This document shows, piece after piece, positions 41,409 to 50,960 of a stretch of DNA of 64,000 nt. The stretch comes from Phycisphaerales bacterium (GTDB lineage Bacteria > Planctomycetota > Phycisphaerae > Phycisphaerales > SM1A02), in the NCBI GenBank assembly GCA_009691805.1, contig SIAK01000001.1, forward strand, positions 1 to 64,000. Direction: 5' to 3'. Under the pieces are notes generated by a model. That model searched no databases. It was not told the origin of the DNA and saw only the letters and a program-made list of their open reading frames with translations. A program made the position numbers and the translations under genes. Each line of letters opens with the position of its first letter. Position 1 is the stretch's first letter.

Positions 41409-44309
41409 TCAAGGATTCTTGTTCGGCGCTGTTGCATCGCCTAATGGTGCGGCGCCTGGAACTTCGCCGAGATCAGGAACAGGCGTGACGAGATCCTTAC
41501 CGTTTCGAAGATCATCGAAGAACTTACTTCCCTTGATGAGCGACTCTGCAGACTTATCGAGTGGCTCGGAAAGTTCTCGTAGTCGCAGGAGCTCGTTGAC
41601 GTTGTAGTTGTGATCGTTCGCGTCTGGATTCTCGATCACGACAGGTGTGAGGAAGACCACCAGTTCGACGACTTCATTCTGAATCTCGTTGAGCGCGAAC
41701 GCGGCACCGATGATCGGAATGTCGCCAAGGAAAGGGATGCGACGATTCTTCTTCGTCTCTTGTTCGCGGCGGATGCCGGAGATGATGATCGTCTGTCCGT
41801 TCTTCAGCGTGACTTCCGTATTCGTCTGACGGCGCTCGATGATCGGATTCGAGTTCACGATCGCGGCCGAAAGATTCGAGAGCAGAATCTCGATCTCCAT
41901 GTTCACGTTGTTGTCCTGCGTGATGCGAGGACGGACGTTGAGGCCGATGCCGACGGCAGTTTGGTTGTACGAGGCGGTTGTGCCTGTCGTGCCGAAACCA
42001 GAAGTTTCACCCGTGAGCAGTGACACGTCGCGACCCGCGAAGAACTTCGCTTCCTTGTTGTCGCTCGTCACGATGCGAGGTTGTTGCAGAATGCGAACAT
42101 CCGAATCGCTCGCGAGCGCCTGCATGAAGAATGCCGTTTGATCGGAAGTCGTGATGTTGAGTTCTGAACTATCAAACCACGGATACGCGAAGTTGCTGTT
42201 GGTGTTGCCCGTGCCGCCCTTATCGAGCGTGAGCCCGATGTTGCCCGTGACGGAATTGGTGGCACCGTTCAGTGGCGAAGCGAAGTCATCAAGACGACCG
42301 ATGGCAGCGCCGTAACTAAACCCATCGCCAAGCGAAACCTCCGCGAGCACCGCGGTGATCATGACTTGCTTTCCTGGCTTATCGAGATCAATGATGATCT
42401 CCTCAAGTTTCTTCTGCACCTCAGGCGGCGCGAGCACGAGCAAAGAATTTTGCCCTGCGTTCGGCACAACGCGCGCGCGCCCAATGAGACCGCTGCTTTC
42501 GCCTTCATCCGCACCGTTCGCGCCACCACGGCCGACGCCGCCTTGCCAGGGGAATTGCACGGCGTTCTGCTGCTGGCCTTGCGCTGCAGCGCCCCCAGTG
42601 GATGAGGAACCCTCCTCGTTGAACGAGTCGGCGATACCTGTGAGACCTTCTTCAGGAAGCGTGAATGTTGTCTGCGCGCCGGTCTGCGCGAGCAACGTGT
42701 TGAGAATTTCTGCGAGCTTGATCGCGCTCGCGTACTTCAGCGGAATGTTGACAGGCACACCGGTGGTGAACGGTTGATCAAGTTCTTTGATCCAACGATC
42801 GAGCCATTCGAAATTTTCTGGCGTCTTCGAGATGACGACGAGACGATTGGATTCTGGATACGACTCAATCTGAAAGATGTTCGCAACCGCAACGCCCGCT
42901 CCACTCTCACCACCCGATTGCGGCATACGACCGCCAGCGATGGCACGATTTCCACCTGTGGATTGCGAACTAGCGCCTGGATTCAAGAGATTCGAGAGCA
43001 GTCCCTTGATCTTCCCTGGATCTGCGTACTCAAGGTCATAGGTGCGGAAGATCGAACCGCCCGTGTTCGGCGGCAAGTCCCACGCTTCACGAACGAGTCG
43101 TTCGATCTGCGCGAGATTGTCAGGCGTTGTGCGCACAGTTAACGAATTGAGCGTGGGAAGCACAGTGACAATCAGTGTGCTGCCGCCAGAAGCGCCGCCT
43201 CCTTGTGCCTGTTGACCACCCGGAATATTCTGCCCGCGATTCTGTCCGCGCTGCGCTTGATTGCGGCCCCCGTTCGAGCGACTGGATTGTCCACTCGAAT
43301 CAGGGAAGAGTTCGTAGATGAGATCCGCGATGGTTTGCGCGTCTTGATATTCGAGTCGGAATGTCTTGGTCACATGGTCGACCCATGTTTCAACATCAAG
43401 CGCAGCAACGAGTGCTTGCACTTTGCGCGCGAGCCCGATGTCGCCCTGCAGCAAGAGTTGATTGGAGTTCGCGTCCGCTTCGAACTTCGCGTAATCATCG
43501 GGAATAAGCGCAGCAATGCGTTCGTGCAGATCTGTGGCCTTCGCGCGCTTCACTTGGAAGAGCTTGATGACGATGTTGCCGTTCTCGGAGAGATTCGAAA
43601 CATCGTCATCCGGACCGAGCACCACGAGCGGCTGCACTTTGGAAAGATCCGTCAGCGTCTCGATGATGATCGTGTCGGGAGTTTCCACAACGCCCATACC
43701 GTTCAGCCGAAACGCTTCGAAGAGATAGTCGAGTGCGCGTTCTTTCGAAATCAACACATCGTTGACGAGCGTGATCTTCGCGTTGCCGATGTCCGTCTTC
43801 TGGAACATCACGACTTTGCCCGTCCAACTGATGATCGTCGGAACGATTTCTTCGATGGGCGTTTCTTTGAACCCGAGCGTGACGAGTTCGCTATCCATCG
43901 CGCGGCGACCACTCTTCACTTTGTTGTCGCCGGGCACGGTCGGAGTCGATTGCGCATTCGACGCAGCAGCACCGAGGGCTGGCGTCGCATGAGGTTGCGC
44001 GATCGGAGGCGCGCGATCATCGTCGCGACTTGGCGCAACAGGTGTGACGACAGCAGGAGCTGCCTGCGGAGCGACAGCCGGTGCAGCAGCCGGTGCAGCA
44101 GCAGGTGCAGCAGCAGGTGCAGCCGGTGTTGCAACAGGTTGCTCTTGCGGCGCTGCGCGCGCAGGTTCTTCGATCATCGATGCAGCAGCTTGCAAGGTGC
44201 TCGTCACGAGAGTGAGCGACGCAATGCAAGCGCCGAGCAGGTTTGCCCGTCCACAACGCGAAACGCGGAACGGGCTTGAGGAGAGAAGCGAGATCTTCAA
44301 ATTGCGCAA
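41409..44309 (-). CDS. gspD: GspD secretin of the type II secretion system
   Basis: A 966-aa outer-membrane secretin. A signal segment (residues 22-42) is followed by an Ala/Pro-rich linker (about 55-130), including (APAA)n repeats, not typical of the family. N0/N1-N3 domains follow (GFKETPIEEIVPTIISWTGK, VKRAKATDLHERIAALIPDD, TKTFRLEYQDAQTIADLIYE, FRTYDLEYADPGKIKGLLSN). The secretin core VMITAVLAEVSLGDGFSYGA ends with GDIPIIGAAFALNEIQNEVV and ELVVFLTPVVIENPD. Long Gly/Gln-rich loops occur between N-domains. It is the exit pore of the third machine. Confidence 0.93.
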   Translation of the reverse strand: MRNLKISLLSSSPFRVSRCGRANLLGACIASLTLVTSTLQAAASMIEEPARAAPQEQPVATPAAPAAAPAAAPAAAPAVAPQAAPAVVTPVAPSRDDDRAPPIAQPHATPALGAAASNAQSTPTVPGDNKVKSGRRAMDSELVTLGFKETPIEEIVPTIISWTGKVVMFQKTDIGNAKITLVNDVLISKERALDYLFEAFRLNGMGVVETPDTIIIETLTDLSKVQPLVVLGPDDDVSNLSENGNIVIKLFQVKRAKATDLHERIAALIPDDYAKFEADANSNQLLLQGDIGLARKVQALVAALDVETWVDHVTKTFRLEYQDAQTIADLIYELFPDSSGQSSRSNGGRNQAQRGQNRGQNIPGGQQAQGGGASGGSTLIVTVLPTLNSLTVRTTPDNLAQIERLVREAWDLPPNTGGSIFRTYDLEYADPGKIKGLLSNLLNPGASSQSTGGNRAIAGGRMPQSGGESGAGVAVANIFQIESYPESNRLVVISKTPENFEWLDRWIKELDQPFTTGVPVNIPLKYASAIKLAEILNTLLAQTGAQTTFTLPEEGLTGIADSFNEEGSSSTGGAAAQGQQQNAVQFPWQGGVGRGGANGADEGESSGLIGRARVVPNAGQNSLLVLAPPEVQKKLEEIIIDLDKPGKQVMITAVLAEVSLGDGFSYGAAIGRLDDFASPLNGATNSVTGNIGLTLDKGGTGNTNSNFAYPWFDSSELNITTSDQTAFFMQALASDSDVRILQQPRIVTSDNKEAKFFAGRDVSLLTGETSGFGTTGTTASYNQTAVGIGLNVRPRITQDNNVNMEIEILLSNLSAAIVNSNPIIERRQTNTEVTLKNGQTIIISGIRREQETKKNRRIPFLGDIPIIGAAFALNEIQNEVVELVVFLTPVVIENPDANDHNYNVNELLRLRELSEPLDKSAESLIKGSKFFDDLRNGKDLVTPVPDLGEVPGAAPLGDATAPNKNP
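44070..44135. repeat. Ala/Pro codon repeat in gspD
   Basis: Imperfect 12-bp units (GCAGCAGGTGCA) repeat about five times in this stretch and, on the minus strand, encode (APAA)n of the secretin linker. Slippage could change the linker length. Confidence 0.75.
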
Positions 44310-44444
44310 AGTGGGGACTCCAGAGGGCTAACAGATTTTCGGCTGAGTGCAGTTTGTGAGTGCACGGAATGCGCGTACTTCACAGAGGCTGCCATCGCGA
44401 GGCGAACTGACTTCGGACTGAACTGCGGACTGCTCTTCAATCGA

Positions 44445-45653
44445 TTACGGATCTCCGCCGCCTTGCAACGCTTGGATGCGCTCAAGGAGGAGTGTTCGTT
44501 CATTGGCGAGTCGATCGCGATTCGTCGGATCAACTTGCAAACTGTTTGTTCCATCGATCGCGCCGAGTGCGTTGCGCGCAGTCGCCATATCCATCATGCT
44601 GATGCGAGCATCAGAAATCGGCTGAGGCAGCGTTGCGGGATCGACGTAGTTGGATTCGTCTTGAGGCGCGGGCTCTGGCGGCGGAAGATTGACCGGGTCC
44701 ATCGCGGGAGATTGCTCTTGGTTGGGCTCGTCGCCAGGACCAGGTCCTTGCGGTTGATCTCCACCAGGTTCGTCACCAGGAGGAGAGAGTGGTGCGCCGC
44801 CTCGGGTCGCGTTTCGGTTTGCGCCAGCAACCGCGGCTGCACTTGGTGAGGCTGCGGAACCTGCTGCGCCGCTCCCGCCGCGACCACTTGGAGTTGAGGT
44901 GCTTGCAGCACCAACCGCGCCGCTCGTGCTTCCATTTAGATTTGGAGTTCCATCAGGACGAAGTGAACCGTATGCAGTTCCTGCAGTTCCAGTTCCCGTG
45001 CGCGTCGCGCCGCTTGATGCGCCACTCGTTGCGCTTCCAGCAGCACTCGCGCCACTCGTTCCTGTCGAAACGAATCCGCCAGCACCTGTCAATGGATAGG
45101 GATTCGTCTTAAAGAATGAGCTGTTGCCCTTGCCCCAAATCGGAACGGTGTACTCGCCGCGCATGTGGCCGAGTTTCACATCCCAAGGCGCGCGCGTCTC
45201 GATGACGGTGATGCCGTTGATCGTTTGACCTTTGCGGATCTGCACGTTCGATGCGAAGAAAACAATGTCGCCCAGGATGCTCGAGGGCATTGGTCCTGTG
45301 TAGCTCGATGGTGGTGGCGGTGGACCAGGGTCGGGAGGAGGTGTGGGAGGAACGAGCGGTGTGGGTGGCGTCTTCGGCTTGCGCACAGGCGCGGTCGGCA
45401 TCACGAACACACTGCGTCCATCAAATCGCTTGCGTGCATCGGCGAGTGACTTCGTCGCTTCTTCTGTCAACGGCGAAAGCGGATCGGCGTCGGATTCGCT
45501 CACGCTTGAGGTGAACACAGCGCCTGAAAGATCTCGCAACCCTATGCCAACGGCGATCAGCGCGATGGTTGTGGCGATGCCAGAAACGATGAGTGGCGCG
45601 GATGGGCGAAAGCCGCCACGCACGAGTTCCGAGATGCGAAATCGTTCACTCAC
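44445..45653 (-). CDS. GspC-like bitopic protein with long low-complexity tail
   Basis: A 402-aa protein: a cytoplasmic start, one membrane helix (about 20-40), a proline-rich linker (about 85-115, PTPPPDPGPPPPPSS), then a short beta domain ILGDIVFFASNVQIRKGQTI-NGITVIETRAPWDVKLG (about 125-175) that resembles a GspC homology region. The remainder (about 185-380) is Ser/Gly/Ala/Pro-rich. Its position next to gspM, gspL and gspD suits the GspC role of linking platform and secretin. The GTG start overlaps the gspM stop. Domain evidence is weak. Confidence 0.62.
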   Translation of the reverse strand: MSERFRISELVRGGFRPSAPLIVSGIATTIALIAVGIGLRDLSGAVFTSSVSESDADPLSPLTEEATKSLADARKRFDGRSVFVMPTAPVRKPKTPPTPLVPPTPPPDPGPPPPPSSYTGPMPSSILGDIVFFASNVQIRKGQTINGITVIETRAPWDVKLGHMRGEYTVPIWGKGNSSFFKTNPYPLTGAGGFVSTGTSGASAAGSATSGASSGATRTGTGTAGTAYGSLRPDGTPNLNGSTSGAVGAASTSTPSGRGGSGAAGSAASPSAAAVAGANRNATRGGAPLSPPGDEPGGDQPQGPGPGDEPNQEQSPAMDPVNLPPPEPAPQDESNYVDPATLPQPISDARISMMDMATARNALGAIDGTNSLQVDPTNRDRLANERTLLLERIQALQGGGDP

Positions 45654-46264
45654 GCGTCACCTCCACGTGCAAGAGTCCATGCTTCGGCGCTTAACTGCAC
45701 AGCGACGCGGCGCGTTTGCGGTTGGTAGTTCAATTTGAGATCGGAGATCGAATCGATTTCAGGAGCTGCTTCAAGTTGCGCGATGATTGCACTCACTGTA
45801 TCGGGCGTCGCTTCGAATCGAATCTCGGCGACGACCTTCTCAATCCTGCTGCCCACAGCGCCTTCAAGCTCGCGTGAACCAATGCGTTGCTCGCGAAGAC
45901 CGAGTCCAAAGTTGGTGTTGTTCGCTTTGAAAATCGCAGCGATGGATGTCGTCAACGCGTTCGCGCCTTCATCTTTGTTCGCAGGCGCATCGACTGGTCC
46001 AAACGCGCGCACGGAACTTTCAATCGCACCGCTGATGGTCGATGCGCGTTGCTTCGAGCTGGCAATCGCACTCTCGATACGGTCGCCGCGCGCGGCGAGT
46101 CCCGAGGAAACCTGCCAGAAACCGTAGTCAAGGATGAGATATGCGACGAGGATCGGTATGGCAATCGCTGCCCATTTGATCGCGCGTTCTTGGAGGCAGT
46201 ACCACCCGATCGCTCGATCGAGCTGCAAATCAAACTTGGAGTTGAGAGAGCGTAAAAACTTCAT
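45650..46264 (-). CDS. gspM: GspM-like type II secretion protein
   Basis: A 204-aa bitopic membrane protein: one helix (AAIAIPILVAYLILDYGFW, about 33-51), a coiled segment and a periplasmic domain with KVVAEIRFEATPDTVSAIIA and ISDLKLNYQPQTRRVAVQLS, the GspM/PilO ferredoxin-like pattern. It lies between gspL and the GspC-like gene. The fit is by topology, fold pattern and order. Confidence 0.78.
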   Translation of the reverse strand: MKFLRSLNSKFDLQLDRAIGWYCLQERAIKWAAIAIPILVAYLILDYGFWQVSSGLAARGDRIESAIASSKQRASTISGAIESSVRAFGPVDAPANKDEGANALTTSIAAIFKANNTNFGLGLREQRIGSRELEGAVGSRIEKVVAEIRFEATPDTVSAIIAQLEAAPEIDSISDLKLNYQPQTRRVAVQLSAEAWTLARGGDA

Positions 46265-46276
46265 CCGTGTCTTTCG

Positions 46277-48229
46277 TTACGACTGCGACTTCAAGAAATC
46301 GAGCAGACGTTTCCAATCTTTGTTGAGTCGCGCGAGCACTTCGGGTTCGAGTCCTGGTTGCTTGCGCGCGGTCGCGATTTCGCCAATCAATCCGCGTGCT
46401 TGTTCTTTGCTCATGCCCTTCAACTCTTCGTCCGTGAACTCCGCAGGGAGCAACACGGCAACCGCAGTCGAGGCGGGACCTGCGACTGCGCCTGCCTCGC
46501 CTTCCTTTGGTGTTTCCGTGCGACGACCGATGCCGCGCGTGGGCGTGGAATAACCTGCGGATGGACTGTCTGGTGATGCCGGCGTCGCACCGGCTGCTGA
46601 TGCAAGGTCAACCGAGGGCGCAGGCGTTGTCGCGTCCGCGGTCACGATGGGCGCTGTTGTTGTGGTCGCCGTCGAAGCAGGTGTGGCAGTCGTGGCAGTC
46701 GTGGCAGGCGTGGCAGTCGTGGCAGGCGTGGCGTCACTACTTTCATCCTCACCGAGTTTGCCCCACTTGCGTTCGGAGAATGTCTTCACCGACCAATCGC
46801 GCTCTTCCGGAATGCGCGCTGCAATCGTCGGTGTTTCAACATCCGCGTTGAGCGTGAAGACATAGATTCCACGTGCATCAGGCGGTGCAAAGCTCACCGT
46901 GACCGCATCGAAAATCTTCGAGTCGCGCAGTTGCGAAACCATGCGCGCAACCAGATCGCTACCTGCAGCATCCGACTGCGTGCGCGCGGTTCCGCGCAGC
47001 ACGAGCCCTTGATTCTTCGAGAGGTGAATCGAGATCAGCTCAATGCCTTCCGTCGTGCAGCACGCGAGGTCACCGAGCATCTTCGCGACAGGCATGCCTT
47101 CGTCCGCGAGTTCTTTGTAGATGGCAACACGACGATCGACAGCGCGCTGTTGCCGTTCGAACGTGCTCAGCTCCGCGGGTAGTTTCCATTCGAGAATCGT
47201 GACGCGCATCCAACCGAAGAGCATCGGCAGGATGCCCAAGAGAAGCATGACGGCAATCGTCAGTTTCAATGCGCGACGACGATTGGAGAACCGCTGAATA
47301 AAGCGATCCGTCAGGGTTGGCGCTTCGCGTTCCGTTTCACGGCGAAGTTGCGTCAAGCCCGCGAACTCACCTTGCGATGCAATCGCGGCGCCGACCAAGA
47401 GCGCCCATGTATTCCACCAGGATCGTTCGTCCACAGGAATGCCGAGTTCGAAGTTGAACTTCGCACGAGCAGCGGCGATCGAACTCATCGGAATCTCGCG
47501 CAGACCATCCTCGGTGTCGAGTGCGCGCGCGAGCAGATGATCGGCTTCACTCGCAGCGTCTTGAGGCGCGCGCCCCGCGTTCATCAGACTTTCAACGAGT
47601 GAACGTCGAATGCCAGCACGCCATGATGTTTCGTCGCTCGCATCTTCTCGCGTCGACCGCAGAATGAGTCCCGATTCGCCCCGCATCCCAAGGAGCACCG
47701 TGCCACTCGCTCGATCGGCGATGAAACTCGGCGCTTGACTCGTGATGAATGGAAGCAGCGCCGCGGGTTCAGGAATGAACTGCGCGTCTGCGGGAATCTT
47801 CGAATCTGTCAGTCCGATCGATGACTCTGGCCAGACGAGAATCAAGCCTTGTCGATCGGCGCCACTTGTTGTTTCTGGAATTGCCGCAAGACCAACGCGG
47901 CACGCAGGGGTCGCGCCAAGCAGCATGCCTTCCGCTTGCAATTTGAGTGCTTGCGACATCTGCGCCGCAGCGATCATCGGAAGATGCACGATCTTCACGA
48001 TCGTCGCGCTCGTCGGATGCAGCACGCGAAGATCCGCGCACTTCGCATCCTGCAAAACTTTGACCGCTTCAACAATCGACTCGTGCGAGGTCGCAGCAAG
48101 TACGCGCGGCGCGCCTTCTTCCTTGCGTACAAGTAAGAGGTTCCACGCGCCGCGTTGGCATGCAACGATGCCGAGCAAAGATCGGTCGATCGCGGGAGAG
48201 TCTGTGGGCTTTGCAACTCGTGGATTCAC
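46277..48229 (-). CDS. gspL: GspL-like fused PilM-PilN type platform protein
   Basis: A 650-aa protein: a cytoplasmic actin-fold region (about 15-280) with LLGMRGESGLILRST, then a membrane helix (about 315-336, LKLTIAVMLLLGILPMLFGW), a periplasmic domain (about 340-460) with DLACCTTEGIELISIHLSKN, and a long Thr/Ala/Pro linker plus C-terminal helix (EFTDEELKGMSKEQARGLIG). This matches GspL with an extra tail. The GTG start overlaps the gspK stop. The tail and repeats (separate entry) are unusual. Confidence 0.8.
   Translation of the reverse strand: MNPRVAKPTDSPAIDRSLLGIVACQRGAWNLLLVRKEEGAPRVLAATSHESIVEAVKVLQDAKCADLRVLHPTSATIVKIVHLPMIAAAQMSQALKLQAEGMLLGATPACRVGLAAIPETTSGADRQGLILVWPESSIGLTDSKIPADAQFIPEPAALLPFITSQAPSFIADRASGTVLLGMRGESGLILRSTREDASDETSWRAGIRRSLVESLMNAGRAPQDAASEADHLLARALDTEDGLREIPMSSIAAARAKFNFELGIPVDERSWWNTWALLVGAAIASQGEFAGLTQLRRETEREAPTLTDRFIQRFSNRRRALKLTIAVMLLLGILPMLFGWMRVTILEWKLPAELSTFERQQRAVDRRVAIYKELADEGMPVAKMLGDLACCTTEGIELISIHLSKNQGLVLRGTARTQSDAAGSDLVARMVSQLRDSKIFDAVTVSFAPPDARGIYVFTLNADVETPTIAARIPEERDWSVKTFSERKWGKLGEDESSDATPATTATPATTATTATPASTATTTTAPIVTADATTPAPSVDLASAAGATPASPDSPSAGYSTPTRGIGRRTETPKEGEAGAVAGPASTAVAVLLPAEFTDEELKGMSKEQARGLIGEIATARKQPGLEPEVLARLNKDWKRLLDFLKSQS
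46680..46735. repeat. Short tandem repeat in gspL (Thr/Ala/Pro linker)
   Basis: A GTGGCAGTC / GTGGCAGGC unit of 9 bp repeats about six times; read on the minus strand it encodes TATPATTAT-type linker sequence of the GspL-like protein. Likely a slippage hotspot. Confidence 0.8.
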
Positions 48230-49638
48230 TGCTCTCGGTACTCCAAAATGCGCGCAGGCAGGGTAGAACGATCAACAACGGCTGTGATTTCAACCTCAAG
48301 ACCCGTGGACGCAGATCGTCCACGACTTGTGATAGTAAAAACTGCGCTCTGTGTATCGAGCACACCACCCAGACGCGCCAGCGTGTCGGGGGAGACTCTA
48401 CTTGACTGCAGGAGGTCAGAGAGCGCGAGCACGCCACCGGGCTTCGAGTTTCGCAAGGTCATGATCGCATCCGCACTGATCGGATCATCGACAAAGAGAA
48501 TGCGAAGGACGGAAGGCAGCGCGGTGTTGACATTGACTCGACCGGGTGCGGGCTTCGTTGGATCATCGAGCGTTGCTTCTTGGAAGACGCGTCGCAATTG
48601 ATTCTGGTCGAGCTTAGGAACATTCGAAGCGCGCTGATTTCCACCAGTCGCACCCTGCGAACTTCGACCGGATCGACCCGCTCCACCGCCGCCCGTCGCA
48701 TCGCGACCGCGTTGATTCTGCGGTTGCGACTGACTGCTGAGGTTGCCGACATCTCCGCTCAGTAACTGCTCCATGCGAGCGGATGAAGTTGTAGCCCACG
48801 TCTTGATGAGCGCGGCTTGTTCCGCAGAAATCGTGAGTCGCTCCGTCATGTCTTCAACTGCGGCGTCCTTCAGATACAACTTGGGTTCGCCGCTCGCGCC
48901 CATCTGCAGGGAATGACTTCGCGCAGTGACATATCCACTCCAACCAGCGTCGAGAAGCCCATCGCCATCGTCGGCGGGTTCGGATTCGCCGCGATCATTT
49001 TCGTTGGGATCGAGGCGACCATTGAGATTCGCATCTTCGCCGCGCACGTTCTGCGGGAACGCGCCGAGCACGAGCTCAAGTTCCGCGACGCTGCGGAAGT
49101 CAGCGTTGCGCGGTCCGTAGGTCAGACCGCGATTCTTGTAAAACTCGTTTTCCGCGCCCATCATGCCAGGCGAATTGTCCGTGTCGCGGAAGTCGACGAT
49201 CGCGTCAGAAACATCAAGGCTCATGCCCGAGAGTTGCTGAAGTTGCGTCTTCGAAATCGTGTTGAGGTTGATCTTCGCAGACTCATCCTGCGGACCCTTC
49301 TTCTCGAATCCATCCTCGCTGTGGCGAATGCTCCACTCACCTGAGGCGAGCGAACCATCAGCGACCGATTCGAGATCGCGGAAAATCTGCCGAGCGTCAT
49401 CCGCTTCAGGTTTCTCCGTGTGATATTCGAGGACAGCAATCGTCTCTTCGAGCCCAGCGCGTGCCGCCCAGCGCGCTTCCACTTTTGCGAGCGCTTCACG
49501 TCCGAGCGTCGCCTGCCGAAACGCCAGCATCTGCGCCCCAGCAACAATCACCGCAGCAATCGCGACCGCCCAAATCACGATGACAATCGCCGAGCCGCGA
49601 GCGGCGTGGCGAAATCGTGTTGGAGGGGGAGGCGTCAT
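48226..49638 (-). CDS. gspK: GspK minor pseudopilin
   Basis: A 470-aa GspK: leader with ARGSAIVIVIWAVAIAAVIV and the W-V-x-A helix typical of GspK, no Glu at +5. The body has INLNTISKTQLQQLSGMSLD and a second helix-hairpin-helix (RVNVNTALPSVLRIL), both family features. Two acidic loops DANLNGRLDPNE (about 200-212) and DDGDGLLDAGW (about 220) look like calcium sites. A Gly/Arg/Ser-rich segment near 330 is an insertion. ATG 49638 is used. Tip subunit of the pseudopilus. Confidence 0.9.
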   Translation of the reverse strand: MTPPPPTRFRHAARGSAIVIVIWAVAIAAVIVAGAQMLAFRQATLGREALAKVEARWAARAGLEETIAVLEYHTEKPEADDARQIFRDLESVADGSLASGEWSIRHSEDGFEKKGPQDESAKINLNTISKTQLQQLSGMSLDVSDAIVDFRDTDNSPGMMGAENEFYKNRGLTYGPRNADFRSVAELELVLGAFPQNVRGEDANLNGRLDPNENDRGESEPADDGDGLLDAGWSGYVTARSHSLQMGASGEPKLYLKDAAVEDMTERLTISAEQAALIKTWATTSSARMEQLLSGDVGNLSSQSQPQNQRGRDATGGGGAGRSGRSSQGATGGNQRASNVPKLDQNQLRRVFQEATLDDPTKPAPGRVNVNTALPSVLRILFVDDPISADAIMTLRNSKPGGVLALSDLLQSSRVSPDTLARLGGVLDTQSAVFTITSRGRSASTGLEVEITAVVDRSTLPARILEYREQ

Positions 49639-49865
49639 GATCCGTGCTATCGGCTGAATCACCAACAATCGCAGCAAGTCCGCCGAGATCTGTCGGCAGA
49701 TTTTGAAGCGTCGAACAGGCCGAGGATTTCGGCAAGGAGCGTTACCTTCGACTCAGGGTATCGCTGCGAAAACCGCGCGCTTGGAGGCGCGTTCCTACTA
49801 CTTCGCCGAAGAGAGTTTGGATCAAACGCTGTTGTGGACCGCGGTGAACTCTGGGCGCGTCGAAA

Positions 49866-50960
49866 CTAGCCGCCACGGTTGCCGCGAGTACTGCTACTTG
49901 GGCTGCTTGGTCGTCCGACGGTTGATCCGCGGCCGCGGCCCGAACCGCCATTGAACGGGGGTCGGCCAGGTTGGCGGGTTGCGCCGCCACCCCCGGTTCC
50001 CATGCCAGGACCTCCGCCTCCAGGTTGGCCAAAGTCGCCACCGCCAGGACCGCCACCGGGTGTTTGAGGACCAGTTATGCCGCCACCAGCGCCTCCGCCG
50101 GCGTCGCCGCCTGGCGCAGGAAGTCCAGTCGCAGGGTCGGTTGGAGTTCCGCCACCGGCAGCATCAGCCGCTGCAGCATCGCCTTCGGCAGCAGACTCTT
50201 CCTTTGATTGCTCCGCGTCGGTCTCCTCAAGGGGAGGAACGATGCGATCAAGCGCGATCTGTGTGCGCAGGACGATCGTCGACTTGGTTGCATCCGATGG
50301 TTCGCTACCTGCAGGATCGCCTGTTGCAACGACCGTAATGCGAAGCGCCCATGGAATTCCGTCGAAGTCGCTATCCCAATCTGGATACCACGACTCGCCG
50401 TCGTAGGCTTCGACCTTGAATCCGATGATCCCGTCGACAAGCGGAGTCACTGTGCCGCCGCCTTCGGGATTCTCATCAGGTACCGCATCGCGACGCTGCC
50501 AAAGCGCACTGCCCGCGTAATCATCTTCAACGCGATATTGCGTTTCGTACTCGCCGCCTTCGCCGCTGTATCGATCACCCTGGATTGGACGCATGCGATT
50601 GTTGAAGATCACGAGTTCGTCGCGATCCACCACACCATAAGGGCTGAACGCTTCGCCGTCGTAGATCACGACGCGCGCGCGAAAAAGATCTTCATCGCGA
50701 ACCGTCGAAACAATGTCCCGTCGCACTGCATCAAGTGCACCTTGCGCGCGAGTCGTTGCTTCGAGGCGAAGCTTGGTGATACTTCGACCGCGCGAGAGTT
50801 GTGAAGTACTCAGTGTGATCGTGCCCACCACGAGCGCGGTGATCATCGTCGCAACAATGAGTTCGATGACCGTGAAGCCGCGACGCATGCGGGAGATGTC
50901 GTGTTGCTTCTGCGGAAGCACTCGGTCAATCGGCTTCGAGTTTTGCGCGTTCTTCTTCAT
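49866..50960 (-). CDS. gspJ: GspJ-like pseudopilin with Gly/Pro-rich tail
   Basis: A 364-aa prepilin: leader then RRG|FTVIELIVATMITAL with Glu at +5. The core has GVVDRDELVIFNNRMRPIQG and a Ca-type loop DWDSDFDGIPW (about 192-203), as in GspJ. The last 120 residues are Ala/Gly/Pro-rich. GAGAGG precedes ATG 50960, which overlaps the gspI end by 35 bp; ATG 50888 is an alternative. The tail is longer than in usual GspJ. Confidence 0.85.
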   Translation of the reverse strand: MKKNAQNSKPIDRVLPQKQHDISRMRRGFTVIELIVATMITALVVGTITLSTSQLSRGRSITKLRLEATTRAQGALDAVRRDIVSTVRDEDLFRARVVIYDGEAFSPYGVVDRDELVIFNNRMRPIQGDRYSGEGGEYETQYRVEDDYAGSALWQRRDAVPDENPEGGGTVTPLVDGIIGFKVEAYDGESWYPDWDSDFDGIPWALRITVVATGDPAGSEPSDATKSTIVLRTQIALDRIVPPLEETDAEQSKEESAAEGDAAAADAAGGGTPTDPATGLPAPGGDAGGGAGGGITGPQTPGGGPGGGDFGQPGGGGPGMGTGGGGATRQPGRPPFNGGSGRGRGSTVGRPSSPSSSTRGNRGG

